The notes below the pieces were generated by a model. That model was given only the letters and a program-made list of their open reading frames with translations. It had not been told where the DNA came from and did not search any database. The position numbers were made by a program, and so were the translations under genes. Positions 55,621 to 64,000 of a stretch of 64,000 nt of DNA are shown piece by piece; positions within the stretch are counted from its first letter, which is position 1; each line of letters opens with the position of its first letter. Location: contig CACDPV010000002.1 of assembly GCA_902554885.1 (NCBI GenBank), positions 60,474 through 124,473 of the forward strand. Reading direction: 5' to 3'. This DNA comes from Paracoccaceae bacterium. GTDB lineage: Bacteria; Pseudomonadota; Alphaproteobacteria; Rhodobacterales; Rhodobacteraceae.

Positions 55621-56213
55621 TAGATTTGATCCAATAGATTTGAACATTTATCTATGTAGTCTTTTCGGACTATAGCGGGTGGCCGGATCTGAATTGAAAA
55701 TTGGGATAAATAGGACTGATCAAATTTTCCAAAAAACTTGTCAGCCTCATGTTTTGAAAAACCAGCTATTTCCATTGCTTCCAGCCAAGCACTAACTTTA
55801 TCAGCTTTCTTAATTTTCTTCTTAAGATGAGGAGAGACTTTTGCAGGCAAACCAAATCTTCTATGGATCGCTGCTGTAAGTTTATCATCTAGATTTTCAT
55901 ACCCGTAACCAACAGCAGCTTTGACAGGTGAAATAAGGTCCCCAAGTACGTACTCTGGTGCATCGTGGAGCAGTGCTGCTAATCTAGCCTCTGAATTACT
56001 ATTTGGGTTTAATTCGCTAAAAATCCTTTCTACTAGAAGTGAATGCTCAGCTACAGAGTAAGGAAAGTCACCATTTGTTTGACCATTCCAACGAGCAACA
56101 AAGGACAAACCATGGGCTATGTCCTGAATTTCAATATCTACTGGTGTGGGATCTAACAAATCTAATCTGCGGCCAGATAACATTCTTTGCCATGCACGCG
56201 CTGGTTTCATCAT
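55620..56213 (-). CDS. HD-domain phosphohydrolase (YfbR-like)
   Basis: 197 residues. The HD metal site is in AEHSLLVERIF and LLHDAPEYVLGDLISPVK, as in 5'-nucleotidase YfbR and related dNMP hydrolases. The N-terminal MLSGRRLDLLDPTPVDIEIQDIAHGLSFVARWNGQT stretch is characteristic of this alphaproteobacterial subgroup. Coupled to the GNAT gene; diverges from ahcY. Confidence 0.82.
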   Translation of the reverse strand: MMKPARAWQRMLSGRRLDLLDPTPVDIEIQDIAHGLSFVARWNGQTNGDFPYSVAEHSLLVERIFSELNPNSNSEARLAALLHDAPEYVLGDLISPVKAAVGYGYENLDDKLTAAIHRRFGLPAKVSPHLKKKIKKADKVSAWLEAMEIAGFSKHEADKFFGKFDQSYLSQFSIQIRPPAIVRKDYIDKCSNLLDQI

Positions 56214-56325
56214 TCCGCCTTCAAATAAATTATTTTCATCGATATTTTAAATACTTTAAACAATTTATTGATTAATTGCAGCCTTGTTTTAGTTGTGATA
56301 GCAGGCGATAAAACGGAGTTTAAAA

Positions 56326-57714
56326 ATGGCCACTGATTACATAGTAAAAGATATCTCACTTTCAGAGTTTGGACGACGTGAACTCGATATAGCAGAGACA
56401 GAAATGCCAGGCCTAATAGCTCTCCGCAAAGAATACGGTAATTCTAAACCTCTTAAGGGAGCTAGAATTGTTGGTTCTTTGCATATGACGATACAAACTG
56501 CTGTTTTAATCGAAACATTGGTAGCTCTAGGTGCGAATGTAAGATGGGCATCTTGCAATATATTTTCCACCCAAGATCATGCAGCAGCGGCAATTGCAAA
56601 AACTGGTATCCCTGTTTTTGCGATTAAGGGTCAATCTTTAGAAGAACATTGGGATTACTTAGACCAATCATTTCAATTCGAAAATGGCCCTAATATGATT
56701 TTGGATGATGGCGGTGATGCGACACTTTATGTTCTTCTGGGTGCGAGGGCTGAGGCTGGCGAAGAGATACTTGCTGTTCCACAATCAGAAGAAGAAGAAG
56801 TCATAAAAGTACAAATCTATAAGAGAATTAAGCAGTCCCCTGGTTGGTTCACTAAAACTCGAGACAATATACGTGGTGTATCAGAAGAAACGACAACCGG
56901 AGTGCATAGACTTTATGAGCTCGTGAAAAATGGGCAACTCCCTTTTCCAGCTATTAACGTAAATGACTCTGTAACAAAGTCTAAGTTTGACAACAAATAC
57001 GGATGCAAAGAGTCTTTGGTGGACGGCATTCGTAGAGCCACAGATACAATGATGGCTGGAAAAACAGCTGTTGTGTGTGGTTATGGCGACGTTGGCAAGG
57101 GCTCTTCTGCATCACTGCGAGGCGCAGGAGCACGAGTTAAAGTTACAGAGGTTGATCCAATTTGCGCATTACAAGCCGCAATGGATGGCTTTGAAGTGGT
57201 TGTCCTGGAGGATGTGGTCTCAGATGCAGATATTTTTATAACAACGACAGGAAACAAGGATGTCATTCGTATAGAGCATATGAGAGAAATGAAGGACATG
57301 GCCATTGTTGGAAATATCGGGCATTTTGATAACGAAATTCAAGTTTCAAGCCTGCGCAACCACAAGTGGACAAACATTAAAGAACAAGTTGACATGATAG
57401 AAATGCCAAATGGCAATAGACTTATCCTTTTATCTGAAGGTCGCCTTCTGAACTTAGGAAATGCGACGGGCCATCCATCGTTTGTTATGTCTGCATCCTT
57501 TACTAATCAAGTACTTGCACAAATGGAATTATGGACAAATAGTAAAAACTATAAAAATGAGGTTTTTATTTTACCCAAGCATCTAGATGAAAAAGTAGCA
57601 CGACTACATTTGGATAGAATTGGTGTTAAACTAACAAAGTTGGCTTCCGACCAAGCCGATTATATTGGAGTTACGCCAGAGGGTCCTTATAAACCAGAAC
57701 ATTATAGATATTAA
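56326..57714 (+). CDS. ahcY: Adenosylhomocysteinase
   Basis: 462 residues; splits S-adenosylhomocysteine to adenosine and homocysteine. NAD-binding [20 protein letters not shown], the substrate-site phrase [16 protein letters not shown], and the fixed C-terminus [14 protein letters not shown] eight bases before the ATG. No SAH or SAM-SAH riboswitch could be identified in the 112-base leader. In an organism with several methyl-transfer pathways it keeps SAM methylation going. Confidence 0.97.
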   Translation: MATDYIVKDISLSEFGRRELDIAETEMPGLIALRKEYGNSKPLKGARIVGSLHMTIQTAVLIETLVALGANVRWASCNIFSTQDHAAAAIAKTGIPVFAIKGQSLEEHWDYLDQSFQFENGPNMILDDGGDATLYVLLGARAEAGEEILAVPQSEEEEVIKVQIYKRIKQSPGWFTKTRDNIRGVSEETTTGVHRLYELVKNGQLPFPAINVNDSVTKSKFDNKYGCKESLVDGIRRATDTMMAGKTAVVCGYGDVGKGSSASLRGAGARVKVTEVDPICALQAAMDGFEVVVLEDVVSDADIFITTTGNKDVIRIEHMREMKDMAIVGNIGHFDNEIQVSSLRNHKWTNIKEQVDMIEMPNGNRLILLSEGRLLNLGNATGHPSFVMSASFTNQVLAQMELWTNSKNYKNEVFILPKHLDEKVARLHLDRIGVKLTKLASDQADYIGVTPEGPYKPEHYRY

Positions 57715-57721
57715 CTAAGAT

Positions 57722-58681
57722 TTATTCTTGCCTCTGCGGCCTGGATAAAAGGTTTTGGATCGCGTGCGTTAAAGAGACCTTACCTAAAACAAGGTTATTA
57801 ATAACAGCCATCACTGGCGTATCTACCTCGAACTCATTTGCCTTTAAAACTATCGCACTAGAAGTGCCAACACCTTCAACAGTGATATTTTTATCAAAAG
57901 ACTGCTGTTTTCCAAGTGCAAGACCATATTGATAGTTTCTAGATTCGGAGGACATGCACGTTAAACTTAAATCTCCTAATCCAGACAATCCGAATAGTGT
58001 CTCCGGCTTAGCGCCAAAAAATGGTGCAATATTAACAATTTCAGAATAACCACGGGTCATAAGTGCGGCACGAGAACTACTGCCATAGCCTGCACCAATA
58101 GTGACCCCACATCCGATAGCAATAACATTCTTCAACGCCCCACCAAGTTCTGCTCCTATTGGATCATTAGACCAATAAAGTCTTAATATCTCTGTACCTA
58201 ATTCTTTTTGAATATATTTTGCCAAACCTTCTACCTTAGAAGCGATAGTTAGAGCGGTTGGAAAGCCTGATGCTAAATCAGAAGCAAAGCTTGGGCCAGT
58301 TAGTACGGCTGTCTTTTCTGATGCTATTTCAAGAATTGCGGTTGGACCCAAACCAGAGGAGACTTCAAACCCTTTACAACATGCTACTAATATCTTTCCC
58401 TTCAAAATTGATCCATGCATCTCCACCAAAGACCTTAACTGTTGCATGGGTACGGCAATCAATACTATTGAGCAGTCCTTAATTTCAGCAATATCATTAG
58501 TCGCTATGATCTGTTTAGGCAGAATGTAGCCAGGCAATCTGAGCCGGTTTTCTCTTACTTCCTGAATAGATTTTACTGTACCGTGATTTTGGGTCCAAAG
58601 TATTAGCTTTTTATTTGAGGTTGATAAGGCAATCGACAGAGAAGTTCCAAAAGCCCCAGCCCCAAGAATTCCCACAGTCAT
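57722..58681 (-). CDS. gpsA: Glycerol-3-phosphate dehydrogenase (NAD(P)+)
   Basis: 319 residues. N-terminal VGILGAGAFGTSLSIALS, GPSFASDLASGFPTALTIAS, the catalytic lysine in GALKNVIAIGCG, and GLSGLGDLSLTC. Makes glycerol-3-phosphate for phospholipids. Start overlaps tsaD stop (ATGA). Confidence 0.96.
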   Translation of the reverse strand: MTVGILGAGAFGTSLSIALSTSNKKLILWTQNHGTVKSIQEVRENRLRLPGYILPKQIIATNDIAEIKDCSIVLIAVPMQQLRSLVEMHGSILKGKILVACCKGFEVSSGLGPTAILEIASEKTAVLTGPSFASDLASGFPTALTIASKVEGLAKYIQKELGTEILRLYWSNDPIGAELGGALKNVIAIGCGVTIGAGYGSSSRAALMTRGYSEIVNIAPFFGAKPETLFGLSGLGDLSLTCMSSESRNYQYGLALGKQQSFDKNITVEGVGTSSAIVLKANEFEVDTPVMAVINNLVLGKVSLTHAIQNLLSRPQRQE

Positions 58682-59787
58682 GCTTTAGCCCCTCTTTTTC
58701 CACTGCCCAGCATAGGTGGTTTTTTTTCGTCGAGTGGCCAACGAGATCTCGGTGATAAAGTATAATCATCCTCCTGCCCAAGATCATAAAGCTCTCCCGC
58801 AGCATGTGCTATCATAGCTGCATTATCAGTACAAAGTTCAAGCGGTGGTGCAGTAAAGTTAATTTCTAAACCATTGCAAAGTGACAGTAAATTCGAACGT
58901 ATTTTTTGGTTTGCAGCCACTCCACCTACAATTGCAAAAGTTTTTAGGTCTGAAATTTTTTTTCTCACTTCAACTATTGCTCTCTTTGATTTTTCCACGA
59001 GAACATCAGAGATCGCAGCCTGAAAACTAGCTGCAAAATCTTTAACATCATGCTCATATAAACCGCCTTGTTGTGTATCTAAATCCTTTAGAGACCTAGA
59101 TATAGCAGTCTTCAATCCAGAAAATGACATATCACAATCGTTTCGATTTAGGAGAGGTCTGGGAAAATCAAATCGCCCAGAATTACCATTAATAGATGCT
59201 TTTTCAATAGATGGACCCCCTGGTTGTTCTAAACCAAGAAGACGTGCAGTTTTATCAAAAGCCTCTCCTGGAGCGTCGTCAATAGTGCCACCTATCCGCG
59301 AAAATTTATTTGCACATTCAACCTGAATAAATTGGCAATGACCTCCTGATGCAAGTAAAATTAAATAAGGATATTCTATATTTTCAGTAAGTCGTGGCGT
59401 TAGTGCATGACCCGCCAGATGATTAACTCCAACCAAAGGTAAATTACTTCCATACGCTAAGCCTTTAGCACACATCACGCCAGCAACCACCCCTCCTATT
59501 AAACCTGGGCCAGCAGTAACACCAATTAAATCTACATTTTCTAAACTTAATTTTGCTTCTTTAAATGAATTTTTTACGACAGTATCCACTCTCTCGGCGT
59601 GCGCTCTTGCGGCAATCTCTGGAACTACGCCACCATACTTTTCATGCAATGTATTTTGATTAACGACTACCGATGAAAGTATCTTAGAATTACCATTTTC
59701 ATATGATACTATAGCAGCAGCTGTATCATCGCAGCTACTCTCTATGCCTAAAATTATACGAGCAGATAACTTCAATTTAAATCCCAT
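58678..59787 (-). CDS. tsaD: tRNA N6-threonylcarbamoyladenosine transferase TsaD
   Basis: 369 residues; ASKHA fold with ILGIESSCDDTAAAIV, metal-binding histidines in VGVNHLAGHAL, and ALLASGGHCQ-like ILLASGGHCQFI plus TDNAAMIAHAAGE. Transfers the threonylcarbamoyl group to A37 of tRNAs. Diverges from hemD, a typical alphaproteobacterial order. Confidence 0.96.
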   Translation of the reverse strand: MGFKLKLSARIILGIESSCDDTAAAIVSYENGNSKILSSVVVNQNTLHEKYGGVVPEIAARAHAERVDTVVKNSFKEAKLSLENVDLIGVTAGPGLIGGVVAGVMCAKGLAYGSNLPLVGVNHLAGHALTPRLTENIEYPYLILLASGGHCQFIQVECANKFSRIGGTIDDAPGEAFDKTARLLGLEQPGGPSIEKASINGNSGRFDFPRPLLNRNDCDMSFSGLKTAISRSLKDLDTQQGGLYEHDVKDFAASFQAAISDVLVEKSKRAIVEVRKKISDLKTFAIVGGVAANQKIRSNLLSLCNGLEINFTAPPLELCTDNAAMIAHAAGELYDLGQEDDYTLSPRSRWPLDEKKPPMLGSGKRGAKA

Positions 59788-59823
59788 TGTGTGAAAGTTT
59801 CGGGCCAGTTACCATTACAGTAT

Positions 59824-60546
59824 ATGACATACAACGAATTAAAACCTAAATTGATTATAACTAGGCCTGTAGACGCAGCCAATCTGTTCGCTTCTTTTTT
59901 TGAAAAAGAACTAGAAAAAGATCAAATTATTATATCACCATTGCTTGAGATAAAATTTTTTAAAAGGCCGAAGACTTTAAAACAAATTCACTGCCTAATT
60001 TTCACATCTTCTAACGGGGTAAAAGCCGCAGGGCAGGCCGCGAATAATAATATTAGGGCTTTATGTGTCGGAGATAGAACGACAAACCTTGCGTCTTCGC
60101 TGGGTTATTCCGCTGAAAAAATTGGCGACAATGTTGAGCAACTTTTAAAAACACTTTGTAAAGGCGAAAAAATTGCTAGCGAAATCCTCCATATTCACGG
60201 AAAATATACAAAGGGCGACCTTGTAAATCAATTAAGAGCCGCCGGGTTCTTGTGCAACGAATGGATAGGATATGACCAAGTTGCGCAAAACCTATCACTT
60301 CCCGCTTTGAGTGCCTTTGAAAACGAAGATAAAATAATTTTACCAATTTTTTCAGAACGCACCGCTCTTTTGCTGAAGAAGCAAATTCCCACGCTCGATA
60401 GGTCTCATATAATTGCTATAAGTTCAGCAGTGGCAAATGTATTTTTGAATGTCAGAGCAGGTTCAGTTAGTGAAGCACAAACACCAGATTTAGCAGGAAT
60501 GAAATCTTTAACCAAAAAGGTTCTTCAAAACGTGTTGCTTGAGTAA
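59824..60546 (+). CDS. hemD: Uroporphyrinogen-III synthase
   Basis: About 240 residues from ATG 59824; the frame opens at GTG 59791, but the family start is near PKLIITRPVDAANLFASFF. The fold is poorly conserved; the clues are LIITRP, FTSSNGVKAA, ALCVGDRTTNLASSLG and the position between tsaD and the mitofilin gene. It closes the tetrapyrrole ring with D-ring inversion in haem synthesis. Confidence 0.85.
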   Translation: MTYNELKPKLIITRPVDAANLFASFFEKELEKDQIIISPLLEIKFFKRPKTLKQIHCLIFTSSNGVKAAGQAANNNIRALCVGDRTTNLASSLGYSAEKIGDNVEQLLKTLCKGEKIASEILHIHGKYTKGDLVNQLRAAGFLCNEWIGYDQVAQNLSLPALSAFENEDKIILPIFSERTALLLKKQIPTLDRSHIIAISSAVANVFLNVRAGSVSEAQTPDLAGMKSLTKKVLQNVLLE

Positions 60547-60599
60547 TTAATTTCAAAGGATTAGCTTGCTACCAACGAACATTTTTATTTAGGTAAAAA

Positions 60600-61652
60600 A
60601 TGACAGACAATAAAAAAGCCACATTAGAAAATAATAAAGCTAAAGTGGAAAAATCTAAATCAGATAAAGAAGAATATTCAAACAAACCGTCAAGTGATCA
60701 AGTTGTTGATAAGCATTATAAAGCTATTATAAAAAATGCCCTCATACCCGTTTTATTTGGTGCTGTTGTGGGAGCAGCCGTAAGCTTTCTACTCAGCATC
60801 AATATCGTCCCAAGATTACCTTTATGGAATGAATTAAAAGAGGCTCAGGAAAAGTCTGCCGTTAATTTTGACAATATATCAAAGCAAATGAATGAGCTTA
60901 AAATAATGGTTGCTAAGATCAATAGTGATATCCCAGAAGAGGTCGATATACTGCCAATTGTCAATGAATTAGGAAAATTGAGAAAGAAAGTTCAAATAAT
61001 TGAGAAATATGATTTTTCACAGTCCGATATTAGTATAAAAGAAATAGAAGCACTCGTTGATGATAAAATCAAAATGTTGGAAGAGGATATTTATTTATTA
61101 GGCACAAAAATTGAAAAAAATGTGCCCATGAATATGCCCAGCACTAATGAAGATGCCAATGTTTCTCTTAATGAAGCATTGGCGTCCATGCAAAATGCAA
61201 TAACGACAGGTTTACCTTTCCAAAAAACTTTAACAGACTATGAAATGGCTAGTGGTAGAGAAGCACCCTCTATTATAAAAATTTGGGCAAAAACTGGAGT
61301 GGCTACACAATTTAATTTACTCCAAACCTTTCCCGAGTACGCACGAAACCTTTTACAAATTGAGCATGATAATCACTTTACAGACGAAGAAAGTGGGCTG
61401 GGAATTGCTAAATTTTTTAAAAAATTCGTAAAAACAAGATCAACGAGCCCACAAGTGGGAACCAGTAATGACGCGATTTTGTCGAGAGCCGAATATTCAT
61501 TGAAAAATGGAGATATTGAAAAGGCATTAAAAGAGCTAGACCGGCTACCGTTAGATTTACAGAATGAAATGAGGGATTGGTACAAGGAAGCAAAAAATCA
61601 CTTAGAAATTAATAACGCTATGAATCAATTAATCTTTTTTCATACAGATTAG
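60600..61652 (+). CDS. Mitofilin-like (Mic60) inner-membrane protein
   Basis: 350 residues, one membrane span around 45-68 (NALIPVLFGAVVGAAVSFLLS), a coiled-coil-prone middle with many Glu/Lys (KSAVNFDNISKQMNELKIMVAKI) and a C-terminal helical mitofilin-like part. Lysine-rich cytoplasmic start. Alphaproteobacterial Mic60 homologues bend intracytoplasmic membranes and sit beside hemD/hemY, as here. Confidence 0.85.
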   Translation: MTDNKKATLENNKAKVEKSKSDKEEYSNKPSSDQVVDKHYKAIIKNALIPVLFGAVVGAAVSFLLSINIVPRLPLWNELKEAQEKSAVNFDNISKQMNELKIMVAKINSDIPEEVDILPIVNELGKLRKKVQIIEKYDFSQSDISIKEIEALVDDKIKMLEEDIYLLGTKIEKNVPMNMPSTNEDANVSLNEALASMQNAITTGLPFQKTLTDYEMASGREAPSIIKIWAKTGVATQFNLLQTFPEYARNLLQIEHDNHFTDEESGLGIAKFFKKFVKTRSTSPQVGTSNDAILSRAEYSLKNGDIEKALKELDRLPLDLQNEMRDWYKEAKNHLEINNAMNQLIFFHTD

Positions 61653-61662
61653 GACCCTTAAA

Positions 61663-63126
61663 ATGCTGTTATCGCTGTTTAAAATTGTTTTTTTTATTGT
61701 GATAATAACGCTTGTTGCGCTTTGCATTACGTATTTGCTTGATAATGAACAAACTTTTTTGGGCGAAGTGTTCATAAATATTGGTACAACTGAATTTATA
61801 CTCAGCCCTATTCAAACGGTCATCTTTTTGGGTTTAGTTATATTTTTAGCAATCTTGGTTCTAAAGCTATTTTCGCTCTGCCTCGCAATCTTGAGTTTTA
61901 TTAATGGTGATGAAACTGCTATCTCACGGTATTTCACAAGAAATAGAGAAAGAAAGGGCTTTAATGCTCTGTCTGAGGGATTATTAGCACTAGCTTCAGG
62001 CGAGGGAGCAACTGCCTTGGCAAAGGCAAATAGAGCAGAAAAACACCTTAGAAGACCTGAATTAACAAACTTGCTAATAGCCCAGGCCGCGGAACTCTCT
62101 GGAGATTTAAAAACGGCAAATGAGACTTATAAAGCTTTAATCCAAAATCCACGAACTAAGTTTGTTGGCTTACGCGGAATACTGAAGCAGAAATTGGCAG
62201 AGGGACATACGGAAATAGCAATTAAAATTGCAAAAGAAGCATTTAATATTAAGCCCGCACATGCCGAGACACAAGATATTTTATTACAGCTTCAAGCAGA
62301 GGCAGGAGACTGGAGAGGAGCGCGTAAAACCCTTGTCACAAAGCTTAAAAAGGGAACCATACCCAGGGACATACACCGACGCCGTGACGCTGTCTTGGCA
62401 CTAGCAGAGGCGAAGGACCTGCTTGCTGAAGAGACTTCAATAGAAAAACAAGAAGCAGCTATAGAGGCAAACAGATTATCACCAGACCTCGTGCCGGCGG
62501 CAGTTCTTGCAGCTCGCGCATACATAAATAGGGACAACAATCGTAATGCGAGCCGTATAATCAACAAAGCTTGGCAATCACAACCACATCCCGACCTCAA
62601 GGCAGTTTTCTATGAGATTTACCCAAAGGAAGGTGATGAGGATAAACTGAAACGATTACAAAAACTGTGCAGGCTAAACCCAGATCATCTGGAATCAAAA
62701 ATTTCCCTATCAGAACTGTATTTAAAGCAGGAAAATTTTCCTATGGCGCAAAGAGTGCTTAACAAAATTCAGAAAGAGGATCGTGACGCTCGAGTATTAA
62801 CTCTTATGGCTGTAGCTGAAAGAGGTAAAGGTGGAGATGACCAAAAAATACGTGACTTATTAAATTTAGCAATTACTGCAAAACGTGGACCGCAATGGGT
62901 ATGTGAAAAATGTAATACTGTCCATGCAGATTGGGAACCAATCTGCATAAACTGTGCTGCGATGGACTCTTTAGAATGGAAAGTACCACCCAAGGACCCA
63001 ACCGACTTTACTGTAAGCGAAGATTTACTTCCATTTTTAGCTAATGAGTTGAAGGCTGAGGCTCCTATGAAAGAACAGGCTTCGGAAAAGTCTCCACAAA
63101 TGCAAGAAAATGAAAAATCAAAATAA
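61663..63126 (+). CDS. HemY-like TPR protein with C-terminal zinc ribbon
   Basis: 487 residues. Two membrane helices in the first 75 or so residues, then the HemY domain (ISRYFTRNRERKGFNALSEGLLALASGEGATALAKANRAEK) and TPR helices. Near the end C414-x2-C417 and C428-x2-C431 (VCEKCNTVHADWEPICINC) form a probable zinc ribbon of the type known in LapB/YciM. Likely a scaffold or quality-control protein in haem or envelope synthesis and not an enzyme. Eleven bases after the mitofilin gene. Confidence 0.85.
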   Translation: MLLSLFKIVFFIVIITLVALCITYLLDNEQTFLGEVFINIGTTEFILSPIQTVIFLGLVIFLAILVLKLFSLCLAILSFINGDETAISRYFTRNRERKGFNALSEGLLALASGEGATALAKANRAEKHLRRPELTNLLIAQAAELSGDLKTANETYKALIQNPRTKFVGLRGILKQKLAEGHTEIAIKIAKEAFNIKPAHAETQDILLQLQAEAGDWRGARKTLVTKLKKGTIPRDIHRRRDAVLALAEAKDLLAEETSIEKQEAAIEANRLSPDLVPAAVLAARAYINRDNNRNASRIINKAWQSQPHPDLKAVFYEIYPKEGDEDKLKRLQKLCRLNPDHLESKISLSELYLKQENFPMAQRVLNKIQKEDRDARVLTLMAVAERGKGGDDQKIRDLLNLAITAKRGPQWVCEKCNTVHADWEPICINCAAMDSLEWKVPPKDPTDFTVSEDLLPFLANELKAEAPMKEQASEKSPQMQENEKSK

Positions 63127-63192
63127 ATCTTGCACTTGCCGATTGTTGCAATGTTACCTAACTAATAATGATAAAATGAAAGAGTAACGCTT

Positions 63193-63477
63193 ATGATGGC
63201 AATTTATGGACCTTTACGCTTAATATTAGATGCAGCTTTTTTTATAATGATTGTACACATTATTTTTAGCTGGCTTATTTCATTCCAGATTTTAAATTTG
63301 CGCCAACCATTTGTCACGCAGGTTTGGCTAGGGTTAAATAAACTCTTAGAACCCATCTACACCCCCATAAGAAACGTATTACCAGATACTAGGCCACTCG
63401 ATCTAGCTCCACTAGTTGCCTTTGTGATTCTGATATCGTTAAGAGATTACATTTTGCCGGAATTACTACTAAGATAA
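63193..63477 (+). CDS. YggT-family membrane protein
   Basis: 94 residues with two membrane helices and the typical loop GLNKLLEPIYTPIRNVLPDTRPLDLAPLVAFVIL. YggT proteins are linked to division and osmotic stress, with duty uncertain. Single gene between hemY and yaaA. Confidence 0.9.
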   Translation: MMAIYGPLRLILDAAFFIMIVHIIFSWLISFQILNLRQPFVTQVWLGLNKLLEPIYTPIRNVLPDTRPLDLAPLVAFVILISLRDYILPELLLR

Positions 63478-63597
63478 CCCAACGTGTTAATTTTGATCGT
63501 TCATTTTTGATTATCAGTTTTTAGAATTAGTTTGACCAGAAAACTGGACGTATTGATTAAAGAGGCCTAAATATCCTTTATAAATTTTGGAGATTAA

Positions 63598-64000
63598 ATG
63601 TTAGTAGTTGTATCACCAGCAAAAAAACTTGATATGTCACCAATTGATACAGAAGTGACTTCAGTACCTTTGTTTTCAGACGAAGCACATGATCTGGCTA
63701 AAGTGGCATCGAATCTTGGAAAAGATGGACTAATTTCAACGATGAAAATTAGTGAAAAATTAGCTGATTTAAATTTAGAACGTTTTAAATCTTTTGGTCA
63801 TCAGGATAAAAAAGCTGCTGTTTTTGCTTTTGCTGGTGACACTTACCAAGGTTTTGATGCCACATCTTTAAGCTCCGACGGATTGCGTTGGGCGCAAGAT
63901 CATCTCCGTATTTTATCAGGTTTGTACGGAATTCTTCGGCCTTTAGACGAAATTGAGCCATATCGACTTGAAATGGGAAGCAAATTTAATATTGGTGATA
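63598..64000 (+). CDS. yaaA: Peroxide-stress protein YaaA (partial)
   Basis: The start ATG 63598 has GGAG seven bases upstream. The first 134 residues fit YaaA/DUF328: LVVVSPAKKLDMSP, FKSFGHQDKKAAVFAFAGDTYQGFDA, then LRILSGLYGILRPLDEIEPYRLEMG. The family limits iron-driven oxidative DNA damage and binds DNA. Cut by the window end, with about half of the usual 255 residues visible. Confidence 0.93.
   Translation, partial: MLVVVSPAKKLDMSPIDTEVTSVPLFSDEAHDLAKVASNLGKDGLISTMKISEKLADLNLERFKSFGHQDKKAAVFAFAGDTYQGFDATSLSSDGLRWAQDHLRILSGLYGILRPLDEIEPYRLEMGSKFNIGD

Noticed and set aside
56214..56325. Possible SAH or SAM-SAH riboswitch before ahcY
   Set aside because: Expected in this gene position, but the consensus core could not be found in the leader.

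Overview
The window looks like a chromosome segment from an AT-rich, probably marine alphaproteobacterium of the Rhodobacterales (roseobacter-like). The basis is the block hslV-hslU / trxA-addA-addB-tsaE / regB-senC-regA / ahcY, followed by gpsA-tsaD / hemD-mitofilin-hemY, which is a characteristic alphaproteobacterial layout, plus RegB/RegA redox signalling proteins with Rhodobacter-type motifs. Small intergenic gaps, many ATGA/TAATG stop-start overlaps and many transport genes fit an oligotroph. I have not computed GC content or run any database search.

Left part, about 1-32.7 kb, is accessory and catabolic. It opens with an ABC importer of the BMP type (substrate-binding protein plus a truncated ATPase). 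From about 2 to 17.3 kb there is a cluster that reads as breakdown of N-methylated or quaternary amines: two Rieske oxygenase alpha subunits, a GcvT-type tetrahydrofolate methyltransferase, two tandem phytoene-dehydrogenase-like FAD enzymes, a complete spermidine/putrescine-type ABC importer, a trimethylamine-dehydrogenase-like flavoprotein with the cysteinyl-FMN cysteine and 4Fe-4S cysteines, and a class III aminotransferase. Two decayed genes lie in the gaps: a cupin with an in-frame stop, and the C-terminal end of a second flavoprotein of the dehydrogenase type. Next come an NHL-repeat protein, a minus-strand operon (PfkB kinase, PhyH dioxygenase, DapA-type aldolase), a DMT exporter, and a TRAP transporter with a Gfo/Idh/MocA oxidoreductase and a divergent GntR regulator that may share an ATATGATAT operator. 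Two tiny membrane proteins, an M20 peptidase, an SDR and a sulfatase close this part.

Right part, about 33-64 kb, is mostly housekeeping: small hypotheticals and a lipoprotein, a hotdog thioesterase, a UMF1-family MFS transporter, a queuosine-precursor transporter, a candidate structured RNA with terminator, arfB, an HU protein, a DMT exporter, aroC, a TPP riboswitch driving thiBPQ with a visible Shine-Dalgarno-sequestering hairpin, hslUV, trxA, addAB, tsaE, regB/senC/regA, a GNAT and an HD protein, ahcY, gpsA, tsaD, hemD, a mitofilin-like protein, hemY, a YggT protein and the start of yaaA.

No tRNA, rRNA, CRISPR array, insertion sequence or prophage was seen. The most interesting parts are the methylated-amine cluster, whose substrate is not obvious and whose flavoprotein has lost part of the trimethylamine-binding cage; the structured RNA candidate near 36.4-36.6 kb; the shared operator-like motif of the TRAP locus; and small genes below usual annotation size.
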